A DNA stretch of 64,000 nucleotides from Psychroflexus gondwanensis ACAM 44 (GTDB taxonomy: Bacteria > Bacteroidota > Bacteroidia > Flavobacteriales > Flavobacteriaceae). The DNA lies in contig NZ_APLF01000005.1 of the NCBI RefSeq assembly GCF_000355905.1, positions 1 through 64,000 of the forward strand. Direction: 5' to 3'. The position numbers and the translations under genes are program-made. Positions 1 through 7,092 of the stretch are shown here, one piece after another. The notes beneath the pieces were generated by a model. The model was not told the DNA's origin, searched no databases, and saw only the letters and a list, made by a program, of their open reading frames with translations. Within the stretch, counting starts at the first letter, position 1, and each line of letters begins with the position of its first letter.

Positions 1-198
1 AACGCCTAAGCTATAAGTAGTGCGGGAGCAGAGAAGCAATTCCCATTCCGCCACAGCCCGTAGCAAAAGCTTTTTGTTTTAATTTATGTTTTTTGTTTAA
101 AGTAAAATCCTAAAGATTTTGCGACCTCATAAAAATACGCAAACCTTTCGATTTAGCACCTTAGCCCGCATTACTTATAGGTTTTGTTGTAAGCAGGC
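1..198 (-). repeat. attC-like imperfect palindrome (cassette recombination site candidate)
   Basis: Bases 11-26 pair with 165-180 over 16 consecutive positions, 15 Watson-Crick and one G-U, enclosing about 138 bases. Outside this stem are unequal spacers (4-10 and 181-185). Beyond them lie AAC at 1-3 and GTT at 186-188, the latter inside GTTGTAAGC (186-194). The order core, asymmetric spacer, stem, large loop, stem, spacer, core is that of integron attC sites. The loop contains a smaller hairpin, AAAATC/GATTTT, near 105-122. The left core runs off the window, so the full site cannot be checked. It is longer than typical attC sites and matches the strict GTTRRRY consensus only in part. The structure is seen directly; a role in cassette recombination is inferred from the adjacent recombinase and from GTTGTAAGC recurring on the other side of the ORF. 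Confidence 0.55.
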
Positions 199-202
199 TT
201 TT

Positions 203-742
203 TTATTTTCTTTTTATTTTCAGTTCAATATCCAAGAAATACTCACTATCTTTTTTTATATCAAATTTTTCAGGATGGTTAATCAAGAATTGAGCTAGCC
301 TCTGTTCATTAAATGCACAATAATCTGCATTCATTATTAATACACCGTATATTTCAAGAATATTTCTTGCTTTCCGTTTTGGTTTCAAAAAATCAACGCA
401 TAATTCCAAAGTCGTAGAATCAAGCTTTAAGATACTAATTTTTGTTTTCCAGTTAAAATCATTTTCAGATTTTCCAAGTCCATAAAGCGCATCAAGTATT
501 TCTTGAACTCCGAATCCAGATTTATGATTTTTTTGATATAAAGGAGTTATAAGTTCTAACGTTTTTTTGTATTTCTTATTTATGTTAAGAATTACCGCAA
601 ACCTTTGTTGTGCGTATAAATCGGAAGGTTGTTTTCTTGCTCTTTCTTCTCTTAGTTTTAGTAAACTAACCCAATCTTCTTTTTCAAAAAGAACCTTATC
701 ATCTTCCCAGTCCTCTAATTCATATGTGTGTTCAAAATTCAT
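203..742 (-). CDS. Hypothetical protein, probable cassette-borne gene
   Basis: This 179-residue protein has no signal peptide or membrane segment. It opens with an acidic, tryptophan-containing stretch (two EDW repeats near residues 10 and 22). About residues 25-90 resemble one or two TPR-like helical hairpins (SLLKLREERARKQPSDLYA and the following helix). The C-terminus is basic. I do not recognise a family. The gene is flanked by inverted copies of GTTGTAAGC (186-194 and, on the minus strand, 853-845), so it has the size and layout of a one-gene cassette. It lies downstream of the recombinase gene on the same strand. No function can be assigned; a soluble, protein-binding role is only a guess from the TPR-like pattern. 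Confidence 0.65.
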   Translation of the reverse strand: MNFEHTYELEDWEDDKVLFEKEDWVSLLKLREERARKQPSDLYAQQRFAVILNINKKYKKTLELITPLYQKNHKSGFGVQEILDALYGLGKSENDFNWKTKISILKLDSTTLELCVDFLKPKRKARNILEIYGVLIMNADYCAFNEQRLAQFLINHPEKFDIKKDSEYFLDIELKIKRK

Positions 743-840
743 TAATCGAAATGCTCTTTTAGTAATTTATTTATTCTCAAATATACGTATCTGATTAATC
801 GTTTTTTGAATCAGTTTATTTATGCGTAGGGTTTTTCTCA

Positions 841-897
841 GCTTGCTTACAACATCCGTATAAACCCTATTCAAATCTTCATTATAGGGTATATATC
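841..897 (-). other. attI-like junction between recombinase gene and cassette
   Basis: On the minus strand, the recombinase stop codon is followed by a 7-bp perfect inverted repeat (ACCCTAT 864-870 with ATAGGGT 884-890). GTTGTAAGC (853-845) comes next. This nonamer is the inverse of the one at 186-194, so the ORF between them is bracketed by matching cores. In an integron this would be the first insertion point. The hairpin may equally be a weak transcription terminator for the recombinase gene. The repeat is seen directly; the attI role is inferred. Confidence 0.4.
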
Positions 898-900
898 TAT

Positions 901-2040
901 TTAGGACGTTGTTTTATTTTCATCTAAACTAACACTTTCATACATATTATCCAATGGACTTTTTATTGTTTTGTTATTAATCGCTAAAACTCGAGTATAA
1001 ATTTCTGTGGTTTTTGAGCTATTATGACCTAAAGCGGCCTGGATATGTCTTAAACTTGTCCCCCGTTCCATAAGGTGTGTGGCAAAACTATGACGTAAAG
1101 TGTGTGGGGTACTCCAAGGGTTTCCGTTGGTGTCTTTCACAGCTTTGCGATAAATACTTTGTATACTAGTACTGGAATACTGCCCGCCAGTTTGACCCTC
1201 GAACAACCAGTAAGCTGGCTTATAGATCTTGTAATACTCTCGAAGTAATTCTAACAGATGCTTGCTAAGTACGGTATGCCTGTCCTTCTTTCCTTTGGAG
1301 TCCTTAATAAAGATATAACCCTCTTCACTTCTTATGTCTACTACTCTTAGTCTAATCAATTCTCCAACACGTAAGCCTGCACCGTAAATAGTATGGAGGA
1401 TAGTTTTGTGCTTCAAATTACTAGGGCTGTTAATGATCTTTTTAACTTCGTTGATATGAAGGACGTTAGGTAAATCTTGACTCTTTTTAGGTCTAGTGAT
1501 GTTATAATATTCTCGTGGTAACCCTAAAGTATGCTCGTAGTAGCACTTAATAGCGTTAATAATAGTGTTTTGAGCAGATTCGCTTATCTTATATTTACTG
1601 ATCAATTCAAAAACATAGCCTTCTATTTGTTCCTTAGTCACTGATTTAAGAGATTGGTTTTCGAAATATTTAAAAAAAGGTTTTAGCGAGCTTTTATAAT
1701 TATCGACTGTGTTTTTACTAAATCCCTTTAAAACCATTTTTTGATGGGTTTTTTCAAGTTCTGCTTCACCCTGTCTGTTAAGGTCTATCTTGGGCATGCC
1801 CCTTGGTGCAGACTCTCCAACTTGAAGTAATTTACTGCCAAAGAGACTTTCAATTTTTTTAAGATTCTCTACTGTGTTAATCAGACTCCAAAGGTTCTGT
1901 TGAGGGTGATAATAGCTAGAGTCAAGTTTTTTAAAGCATTCCCGTTCAGCTTTCATAAGGAATGGAATATACACCTTTAACCGTTTGGCTTTTGGTAATG
2001 CGGTATAGATTAGAATGTTTTGATTTTTAGGGGCTTTCAT
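901..2040 (-). CDS. Tyrosine recombinase / site-specific integrase (XerC/D-like)
   Basis: This 379-residue recombinase catalyses DNA strand exchange through a tyrosine-DNA intermediate. A SAM-like core-binding domain occupies about residues 92-175 (FSKNTVDNY, with a helical bundle following). The catalytic domain is about 185-360. The active-site set is complete: R224 in GAGLRVGEL, a beta-hairpin lysine near 249-252, H313 and R316 in HTLRHSFATHL, H339 in ALGHNSS, and the nucleophile Y348 in TTEIYTRV. About 90 extra N-terminal residues resemble those of other Bacteroidota integrases. The extra domain that defines IntI between the second and third patches is not evident, so this looks XerD-like rather than a classical IntI. 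The cassette follows on the same strand, and an attC-like site lies beyond it. The enzyme appears intact and probably active. Confidence 0.9.
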   Translation of the reverse strand: MKAPKNQNILIYTALPKAKRLKVYIPFLMKAERECFKKLDSSYYHPQQNLWSLINTVENLKKIESLFGSKLLQVGESAPRGMPKIDLNRQGEAELEKTHQKMVLKGFSKNTVDNYKSSLKPFFKYFENQSLKSVTKEQIEGYVFELISKYKISESAQNTIINAIKCYYEHTLGLPREYYNITRPKKSQDLPNVLHINEVKKIINSPSNLKHKTILHTIYGAGLRVGELIRLRVVDIRSEEGYIFIKDSKGKKDRHTVLSKHLLELLREYYKIYKPAYWLFEGQTGGQYSSTSIQSIYRKAVKDTNGNPWSTPHTLRHSFATHLMERGTSLRHIQAALGHNSSKTTEIYTRVLAINNKTIKSPLDNMYESVSLDENKTTS

Positions 2041-2179
2041 TGTTTTTAGTCATATATAAATCATGTCAGGAGCTTCTAAATTAGTTAGAAATAAACTTAA
2101 AAGTCAAGTCTTTTAATAATTTAAAGGTATTTAACCGTTAAGAACGGATAGCCTATATTTAAGGATTGGTATAGGTGTT

Positions 2180-2539
2180 GTGAAAAATAAATGTAAAATA
2201 TGTAAGAAAACAATCATTGGGAGATCGGACAAGATCTTCTGCTCTACCTATTGTAAAAATTACTACCATAAGCATCTGCGATATGCAACCAAAAAGGCCG
2301 CAGTAGAAATTAATGGGTTTTTGAAACGCAATTATGCCATACTACTTGAGCTCGTAGGAAAGAATAAAACACAGAGAAAAGTGTATCGCAATCTACTTGC
2401 CAACAAAAACTTTCGCTTTAAATACCACACCCACCTTCAAACAAATTCTAAGGGTAAAACCTATCATTATATTTATGATCTAGCATGGATGCCATTTTCA
2501 GATGATGAAATCTTGATCATTAGAAAAAGGAATCCATAA
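2180..2539 (+). CDS. Small zinc-ribbon protein
   Basis: The 119-residue product starts at a GTG. The N-terminus carries a metal-binding pattern C-x2-C-x12-C-x3-C (C5, C8, C21, C25), followed by KNYYHKH. The remainder is basic and probably helical, then beta-rich, with a conserved-looking aromatic segment (KTYHYIYDLAWMPFSDDE). There is no signal peptide. The cysteine spacing suggests a zinc ribbon that could bind nucleic acid or stabilise the fold. Small proteins of this kind are frequent in accessory DNA of Flavobacteriia. It is divergent from the recombinase gene, with 139 bases between them, and belongs to the same accessory block. Function unknown. Confidence 0.7.
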   Translation: MKNKCKICKKTIIGRSDKIFCSTYCKNYYHKHLRYATKKAAVEINGFLKRNYAILLELVGKNKTQRKVYRNLLANKNFRFKYHTHLQTNSKGKTYHYIYDLAWMPFSDDEILIIRKRNP

Positions 2540-2629
2540 CTTTAGAAATGCATATTGGCTATAATCTAATTATAAAAAGGATGCCCTACAATTTAAAATG
2601 CTTTCCTCTTTACGGAAGCCTTTATATAC

Positions 2630-2806
2630 TTAAATAAATACCTTCTCTAATTTATGATCAGAAAGAGCCATTATTTGATATGCCGGTATTCCAGCGTAAT
2701 AAGTATTGGTAAAAAACTTCTTATTGGTCTCATCAGTTATTAAATCACCTATATTATAAGACTTTATTACTAAATTAAATTTATAATGTCGTAGGAATAA
2801 ATTGAA
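2630..2806 (-). pseudogene. Decayed 3' end of a tyrosine integrase
   Basis: Translation of the minus strand from 2806 down to the TAA at 2630-2632 ends in LITDETNKKFFTNTYYAGIP, AYQIMALSDHKLEKVFI. This matches the C-terminal catalytic region of Bacteroidota transposon integrases, whose usual form is HTxRRSFATNxYxxGxPxxxIMxITGHKTEKxFxKYI. The expected His and Arg of box II are gone (DETNKK). The GH of the family has become DH. A TAA occurs where the codon before the nucleophile would be, and the expected Y-I-K is found one frame over, directly after the stop. Nothing recognisable remains upstream of about 2780. It is a relic of an element unrelated to the intact recombinase nearby. The rest of the 2540-2869 interval shows nothing I can name. 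Confidence 0.6.
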
Positions 2807-2869
2807 TTATACGACAATATAAATTCAATTTGGTAGTAGATCGTGACGGGTGGTTGGGATAAACTCTCC

Positions 2870-4708
2870 TTAGGGCCTTAAATTTAAAACTCTATTCTTA
2901 GGATATTTTAAAGTGTAGCTATAGCTCAAAGTGGTTTTTTCGTTAGGCTGTAGTTGTACTTTCCAAGTTATATATCCAGTTTTAGAATCGTATTCTGCCT
3001 TGCTATAGTTTACATCTTCGACCTCTATGGACTCATTTCTAGAAATAGGCACACGTTCTTGAATAAGAATATTAACCACTGAATTTTTAGTGTTTTTTAC
3101 TTCAATTTCATAAGCTTTTTCGATAATTCTAGTGTTACCAAAGAAAGTCTGAGAAGTCTTTTTTCTAGGAAGTGTGCGTTCCAATACAATCTTTTCATCG
3201 GTACCTAAGGAGATGCTTAGGTTATCCTCTAAAAATCCAAGGTTTAAACTAGTAGTACCAAGATAGCTATTTGCAAAATATAAGTTGGCAGTCCCCTCTA
3301 TCAAGTCAAGGTCTTGCCAGTCTTTTAATTGAGCAATCAAAAATACAGAGGATGACAATTCTGGAGCAGAGTAGTATTCGTAGGTAGTTTTAAGCTCGTG
3401 TTCATTGAGTTGGAACTGTTTATAGTCGAAATTTGAAGCCAAGCTGATGGGTTGAGGAAGTTGAAACTCAACAGAAGTCTGTTGTTGTATAGCTTGAGCA
3501 ACCTCTTGGACAGCGTCAACTGATTCTTTTCTTTTTGAGTTTCCATAACCCATAATAACTACTTCGTCTAAACTCGCGGAATCTGTCTCAAGATTAATGT
3601 TAATATTACTGTTATAAACGGGAATACTGACGCTTTCAAAACCTAAATATCTATAAGTGATTGTTTGTGAGTTTCCAACATCGATAGAGTAGTTCCCATC
3701 AAAATCCGTTTGAGTGCCGTTATTCCCAATCATCACATTTACACCTGGCAGAGGTTGACCTTGTTGGTCAAATACCTTTCCCCGAACACTTTTTACACTA
3801 GGGTTATACCTTAAATTTTGATATTTATTAGATTGTCTTTTTTGTTGAACCGGAGAATTATAATCTAAATAATAAGGCTCTAATTCTGGTTTGACAGAGT
3901 TGCTATTTGGTTTTGCAGTGGATAGCTTTAAGTTGATGTTTTCCCAATCCTCCCCGCTGCTCTGGTAAACCTTTGCTTTATAGGTAAGAGTGATGTTTTC
4001 ATCAATATCTTCAGCTTTGAGGTCATAGGACGCATACCAGCCTGCATCAAAAATAAAGTAACTCAAAGCAATAGTTCTGTTTCCACTATTCTCAGCTTCT
4101 AGTTCAAGCGTTATCTTACCTCTGTTAATTCGGTTTTTACTTTCTAGTTTATTGATCTCATTAGTGAGTTTTGAAATGTCTTCGTTATGCGCTTTAAGAA
4201 GGAGTTGTTGGTCATAAATTGAATTGGAAATAGATTCAATCTGCGAGGAGTAATACTCTTTGTAGGCTTTTATTTTTTCAACGTTCAATTCATTTTCGCC
4301 GCCATCCAGGTTTTGATTATTTTCTAGAAGCGCTATGGACTTTTCTAAGGATTTTATTTTGTTGTCTGTATAAGCTTTCTTTTTTTCGAAGTCTTTAAGT
4401 TGATTCCTCAATTTATCTAAAGCTATGGAGGACTCCTTTTCATTTAAAAAGTCAGTTTCGAAAGAAATAAAATTCAAATTGATATTTTCAAGACCATTAA
4501 CGATGATACTGGATTCATCGATATTTGGCGATAAGTTGTCGAAGATTAACGTAGTAATACCTTCATTTAAGTTGACCTTTTTTTCTGAAGTCACTTGAGC
4601 GCCAGAATTATAGACAATCGCAGAAACGACCTTAGAATCTACAGTTTGGGTTTGTGAGTAAAGTTGAAAATTTAGAACGAAAACTAGGAGAATTAAAATA
4701 GACCTCAT
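2870..4708 (-). CDS. MuiA-like DUF4139 protein with inserted carboxypeptidase-regulatory-like domain
   Basis: The 612-residue protein begins with a signal peptide (MRSILILLVFVLNFQLYSQ). A DUF4140-like beta domain covers about residues 25-85. A coiled coil covers about 85-195. A DUF4139 beta domain begins near residue 200 (SYFIFDAGWYASYDL) and ends at the C-terminus (LQPNEKTTLSYSYTLKYPKN). Such proteins are annotated as mucoidy-inhibitor MuiA family. From about residue 302 (VRGKVFDQQGQPLPGVNVMI) the DUF4139 part is interrupted by a CarboxypepD_reg-like domain. That insert ends in a segment like the start of a SusC plug (SLDEVVIMGYG, about 380). It is probably periplasmic or surface-located. 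The biochemical function of the family is not established. It is divergent from pxpA and transcribed alone. Confidence 0.75.
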   Translation of the reverse strand: MRSILILLVFVLNFQLYSQTQTVDSKVVSAIVYNSGAQVTSEKKVNLNEGITTLIFDNLSPNIDESSIIVNGLENINLNFISFETDFLNEKESSIALDKLRNQLKDFEKKKAYTDNKIKSLEKSIALLENNQNLDGGENELNVEKIKAYKEYYSSQIESISNSIYDQQLLLKAHNEDISKLTNEINKLESKNRINRGKITLELEAENSGNRTIALSYFIFDAGWYASYDLKAEDIDENITLTYKAKVYQSSGEDWENINLKLSTAKPNSNSVKPELEPYYLDYNSPVQQKRQSNKYQNLRYNPSVKSVRGKVFDQQGQPLPGVNVMIGNNGTQTDFDGNYSIDVGNSQTITYRYLGFESVSIPVYNSNININLETDSASLDEVVIMGYGNSKRKESVDAVQEVAQAIQQQTSVEFQLPQPISLASNFDYKQFQLNEHELKTTYEYYSAPELSSSVFLIAQLKDWQDLDLIEGTANLYFANSYLGTTSLNLGFLEDNLSISLGTDEKIVLERTLPRKKTSQTFFGNTRIIEKAYEIEVKNTKNSVVNILIQERVPISRNESIEVEDVNYSKAEYDSKTGYITWKVQLQPNEKTTLSYSYTLKYPKNRVLNLRP

Positions 4709-4784
4709 ATAAATTGGTTTTATACTGGAAAAATACTTAAAATTGTTTTGAACTCAGCATAACTTTTATAAATTTCAAATAAAA

Positions 4785-5525
4785 TTGACAACTATAAATC
4801 TAAATTGTGACTTAGGCGAAGGAGGGAAGTACGATGCGCTATTAATGCCGTTTCTGTCTTCTTGCAATATTGCTTGTGGCGGACACTATGGAACTTTCGA
4901 GTCTGTAAGAACAGCTGTTGACCTTGCAAAACAGCATCATGTGCAAGTTGGGGCACATCCTTCTTATCCAGACCTAGACAATTTTGGTCGCCAGTCTATG
5001 TCACTTCCCTTCCAAGACCTTAAGGAGAGTCTACACCATCAAATCGATTTGGTAGAAGAAGCCTGTTTGTTATATGAGGTCAACTTACATCACGTAAAGC
5101 CTCATGGGGCTTTGTACAATGATATGCGGAAAAGTCCAGAACTAGCAAATTTAGTGTTAGAGGTTATTCAGGAACGAAATAATGATTTGGTAGTGTTTAG
5201 CCCGCCTAGAGTAAATTTTCAAAACGAAATTCCAGATTCGATTCATATTTGGATTGAAGGTTTTGCAGATCGAGCCTATCAAAACGATTTAAGTTTGGTT
5301 CCAAGAACTCAAAAAAATGCTGTTCTAAACGATCCAGATCTTATTTTCAAAACTGTTTTCAATATGATAAAACATCAAAAAGTGAAATCAATTTCGGGTG
5401 AAGAAATCGATCAGAAATTTGATACTATTTGCGTGCATAGCGATACTCCAAATGCCCATGAAATTTTGAAGATATTGACCACCCAATTATCTAAAAATGG
5501 AATCAAAATAGATAGAAAATCATGA
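4785..5525 (+). CDS. pxpA: 5-oxoprolinase subunit PxpA (LamB/YcsF family)
   Basis: PxpA acts with PxpBC to hydrolyse 5-oxoproline (pyroglutamate) to glutamate at the cost of ATP. The 246 residues match the family length. Characteristic motifs are NLNCDLGEG at the N-terminus, SCNIACGGHYGT, GAHPSYPD, HHVKPHGALYND and EGFADRAY. The start is a TTG at 4785; translation from it gives the conserved first residues directly, and no nearer ATG would. The gene overlaps pxpB by four bases (ATGA), so the two are translationally coupled. The pathway removes spontaneously formed oxoproline in the cytoplasm. Confidence 0.93.
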   Translation: MTTINLNCDLGEGGKYDALLMPFLSSCNIACGGHYGTFESVRTAVDLAKQHHVQVGAHPSYPDLDNFGRQSMSLPFQDLKESLHHQIDLVEEACLLYEVNLHHVKPHGALYNDMRKSPELANLVLEVIQERNNDLVVFSPPRVNFQNEIPDSIHIWIEGFADRAYQNDLSLVPRTQKNAVLNDPDLIFKTVFNMIKHQKVKSISGEEIDQKFDTICVHSDTPNAHEILKILTTQLSKNGIKIDRKS

Positions 5526-6229
5526 GTGAATCTGTGCGTATATTTCAGCTTAGTGAGCGTTCAATTTTGATTGAATTTAACCGAGATATTAATAAAAGTC
5601 TCCTATATTTCCTTTTGAATTTAAAAGAAAATATCTTTCTAAATAAAGGTGAACAAATACTTCAAGTTACAAATACATACAATTCATTATTAGTTATTTA
5701 CAAATCCACTATAAATAATTTATATAGTGAAAAAGACAATTTTTTAGAACTTATTTCCGACGTATCTACAACGGATATGCCTAAGACTCCTACCAGAAAA
5801 ATACCAGTATGTTACGAGTTGGATTTTGGTTTAGATTTAGAAGAAGTTTCTAAAAAAACTGGCCTATCAATTTCAGAAATTATCAAGCGTCATACTCGCC
5901 CAATTTACACCGTATATTTCATCGGATTTTTACCTGGTTTTCCTTATTTGGGAGGTATGGATTCTTCCTTGTTTTGCAGGCGAAAATCCAATCCTAGGTC
6001 TAAGATAAATTCGGGTTCAGTTGGGATTGCTGGATACCAAACTGGAATTTACCCTTCAAGCTCTCCGGGAGGTTGGCAAATTATCGGAAGAACACCACTA
6101 TCTTTATTTGATAGTCATAAAACAGATACCCCGTGTGTTTTAAGTCCAGGAGATTCGCTCCAATTTGAATCAATTTCTAAGGAAGAATTTGATGACCTTC
6201 AATCTCATCCTTCCGACATAAAACTATAA
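5522..6229 (+). CDS. pxpB: 5-oxoprolinase subunit PxpB (KipI-like)
   Basis: This is the carboxyltransferase subunit 1 (AHS1/KipI) part of the oxoprolinase, 235 residues. The family signature FIGFLPGFPYLGG is present near residue 140, followed by PRSKINSGSVGIAG and TGIYPSSSPGGWQIIGRTPL. The N-terminal third is divergent, as is usual. It overlaps pxpA by four bases and ends two bases before pxpC, so the three form one operon. KipI homologues were first described as kinase inhibitors in Bacillus, but the pxpABC order here argues for the metabolic role. Confidence 0.92.
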   Translation: MSESVRIFQLSERSILIEFNRDINKSLLYFLLNLKENIFLNKGEQILQVTNTYNSLLVIYKSTINNLYSEKDNFLELISDVSTTDMPKTPTRKIPVCYELDFGLDLEEVSKKTGLSISEIIKRHTRPIYTVYFIGFLPGFPYLGGMDSSLFCRRKSNPRSKINSGSVGIAGYQTGIYPSSSPGGWQIIGRTPLSLFDSHKTDTPCVLSPGDSLQFESISKEEFDDLQSHPSDIKL

Positions 6230-6231
6230 GA

Positions 6232-7092
6232 ATGAGCATTTATATTCACAAAGCAGGATTGTATTCTTCTCTACAAGATAAAGGAAGGTTCGCGGGGATG
6301 CCTTACGGGGTTCCGATTTCTGGAGCTATGGATCAAAATCTTTATCATTTTACAAACCATATACTGGAGAATCCCCCCAATTCTTCATCAATGGAGTTTT
6401 ATCAACAAGGCTTAGAACTTGAGTTCACTTCACCAACATTTATGTGTATAGGCGCTTTAGGAGGCGATTTTAAACTCAATGATAAAGCGGTAGAACCTTT
6501 CGAAATCTTAAAGATCAAAAAAGGAGACTATCTTAAGATTAAACAACTAACAAAGGGGAATTGGGGATATATTGCTGTGAAAGGCGGCTTTGAGTCTGAA
6601 GGGCCGTTTAACAGTCAAAGTTTTTATGAGCCCATAACGAAGCGGCAATTTGAAAATGATGATGTTTTAATTTACAGGGCTTTCGATGGAGTGAGTGGTG
6701 GGGAGTCACCAGTATTGGACATGAGTTATTACACTTCAACTGAACTGGAGGTGTCTGAAGGTCCTGAATTTTATAAGCTAAGTCAAACCTTAGACTACCA
6801 ATTAAAACATGCTGAGTTTTCTTTGTCTACATCTTTGAACCGCATGGCTTATCAAATCCAAGAGCGTTTGGCAAATGACTTGGAGGAAATTATCACGGGT
6901 CCTGTGCTGCCGGGAACTATTCAGTTTACGCCTGCTGGGAAAATGATAGTATTGATGAGAGATGCACAAGTGACAGGTGGTTACCCACGAATCCTTCAGT
7001 TTTCTGAAAAGTCCATAAATCAGTTGTCGCAAATGCGAGTCAAATCAAAATTCACTTTTAAGCTTACCGGAATAAATTCAGAAAAGATTTGA
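6232..7092 (+). CDS. pxpC: 5-oxoprolinase subunit PxpC (biotin-dependent carboxyltransferase family)
   Basis: This is subunit C (AHS2/KipA) of the oxoprolinase. The 286 residues begin with the typical AGLYSSLQDKGRFAGMPYGV and contain GAMDQNLYHFTNHIL, the usual subunit interface and active-site region, and RDAQVTGGYPRI toward the C-terminus. It is somewhat short for the family (300-330 residues). Its last 29 bases overlap the convergent aldehyde dehydrogenase gene. It is the third gene of pxpABC. Confidence 0.92.
   Translation: MSIYIHKAGLYSSLQDKGRFAGMPYGVPISGAMDQNLYHFTNHILENPPNSSSMEFYQQGLELEFTSPTFMCIGALGGDFKLNDKAVEPFEILKIKKGDYLKIKQLTKGNWGYIAVKGGFESEGPFNSQSFYEPITKRQFENDDVLIYRAFDGVSGGESPVLDMSYYTSTELEVSEGPEFYKLSQTLDYQLKHAEFSLSTSLNRMAYQIQERLANDLEEIITGPVLPGTIQFTPAGKMIVLMRDAQVTGGYPRILQFSEKSINQLSQMRVKSKFTFKLTGINSEKI

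Noticed and set aside
2540-2629. Possible attC-like site after the zinc-ribbon gene
   Set aside because: No stem comparable to 11-26/165-180 and no GTTGTAAGC or its inverse could be found in this interval.
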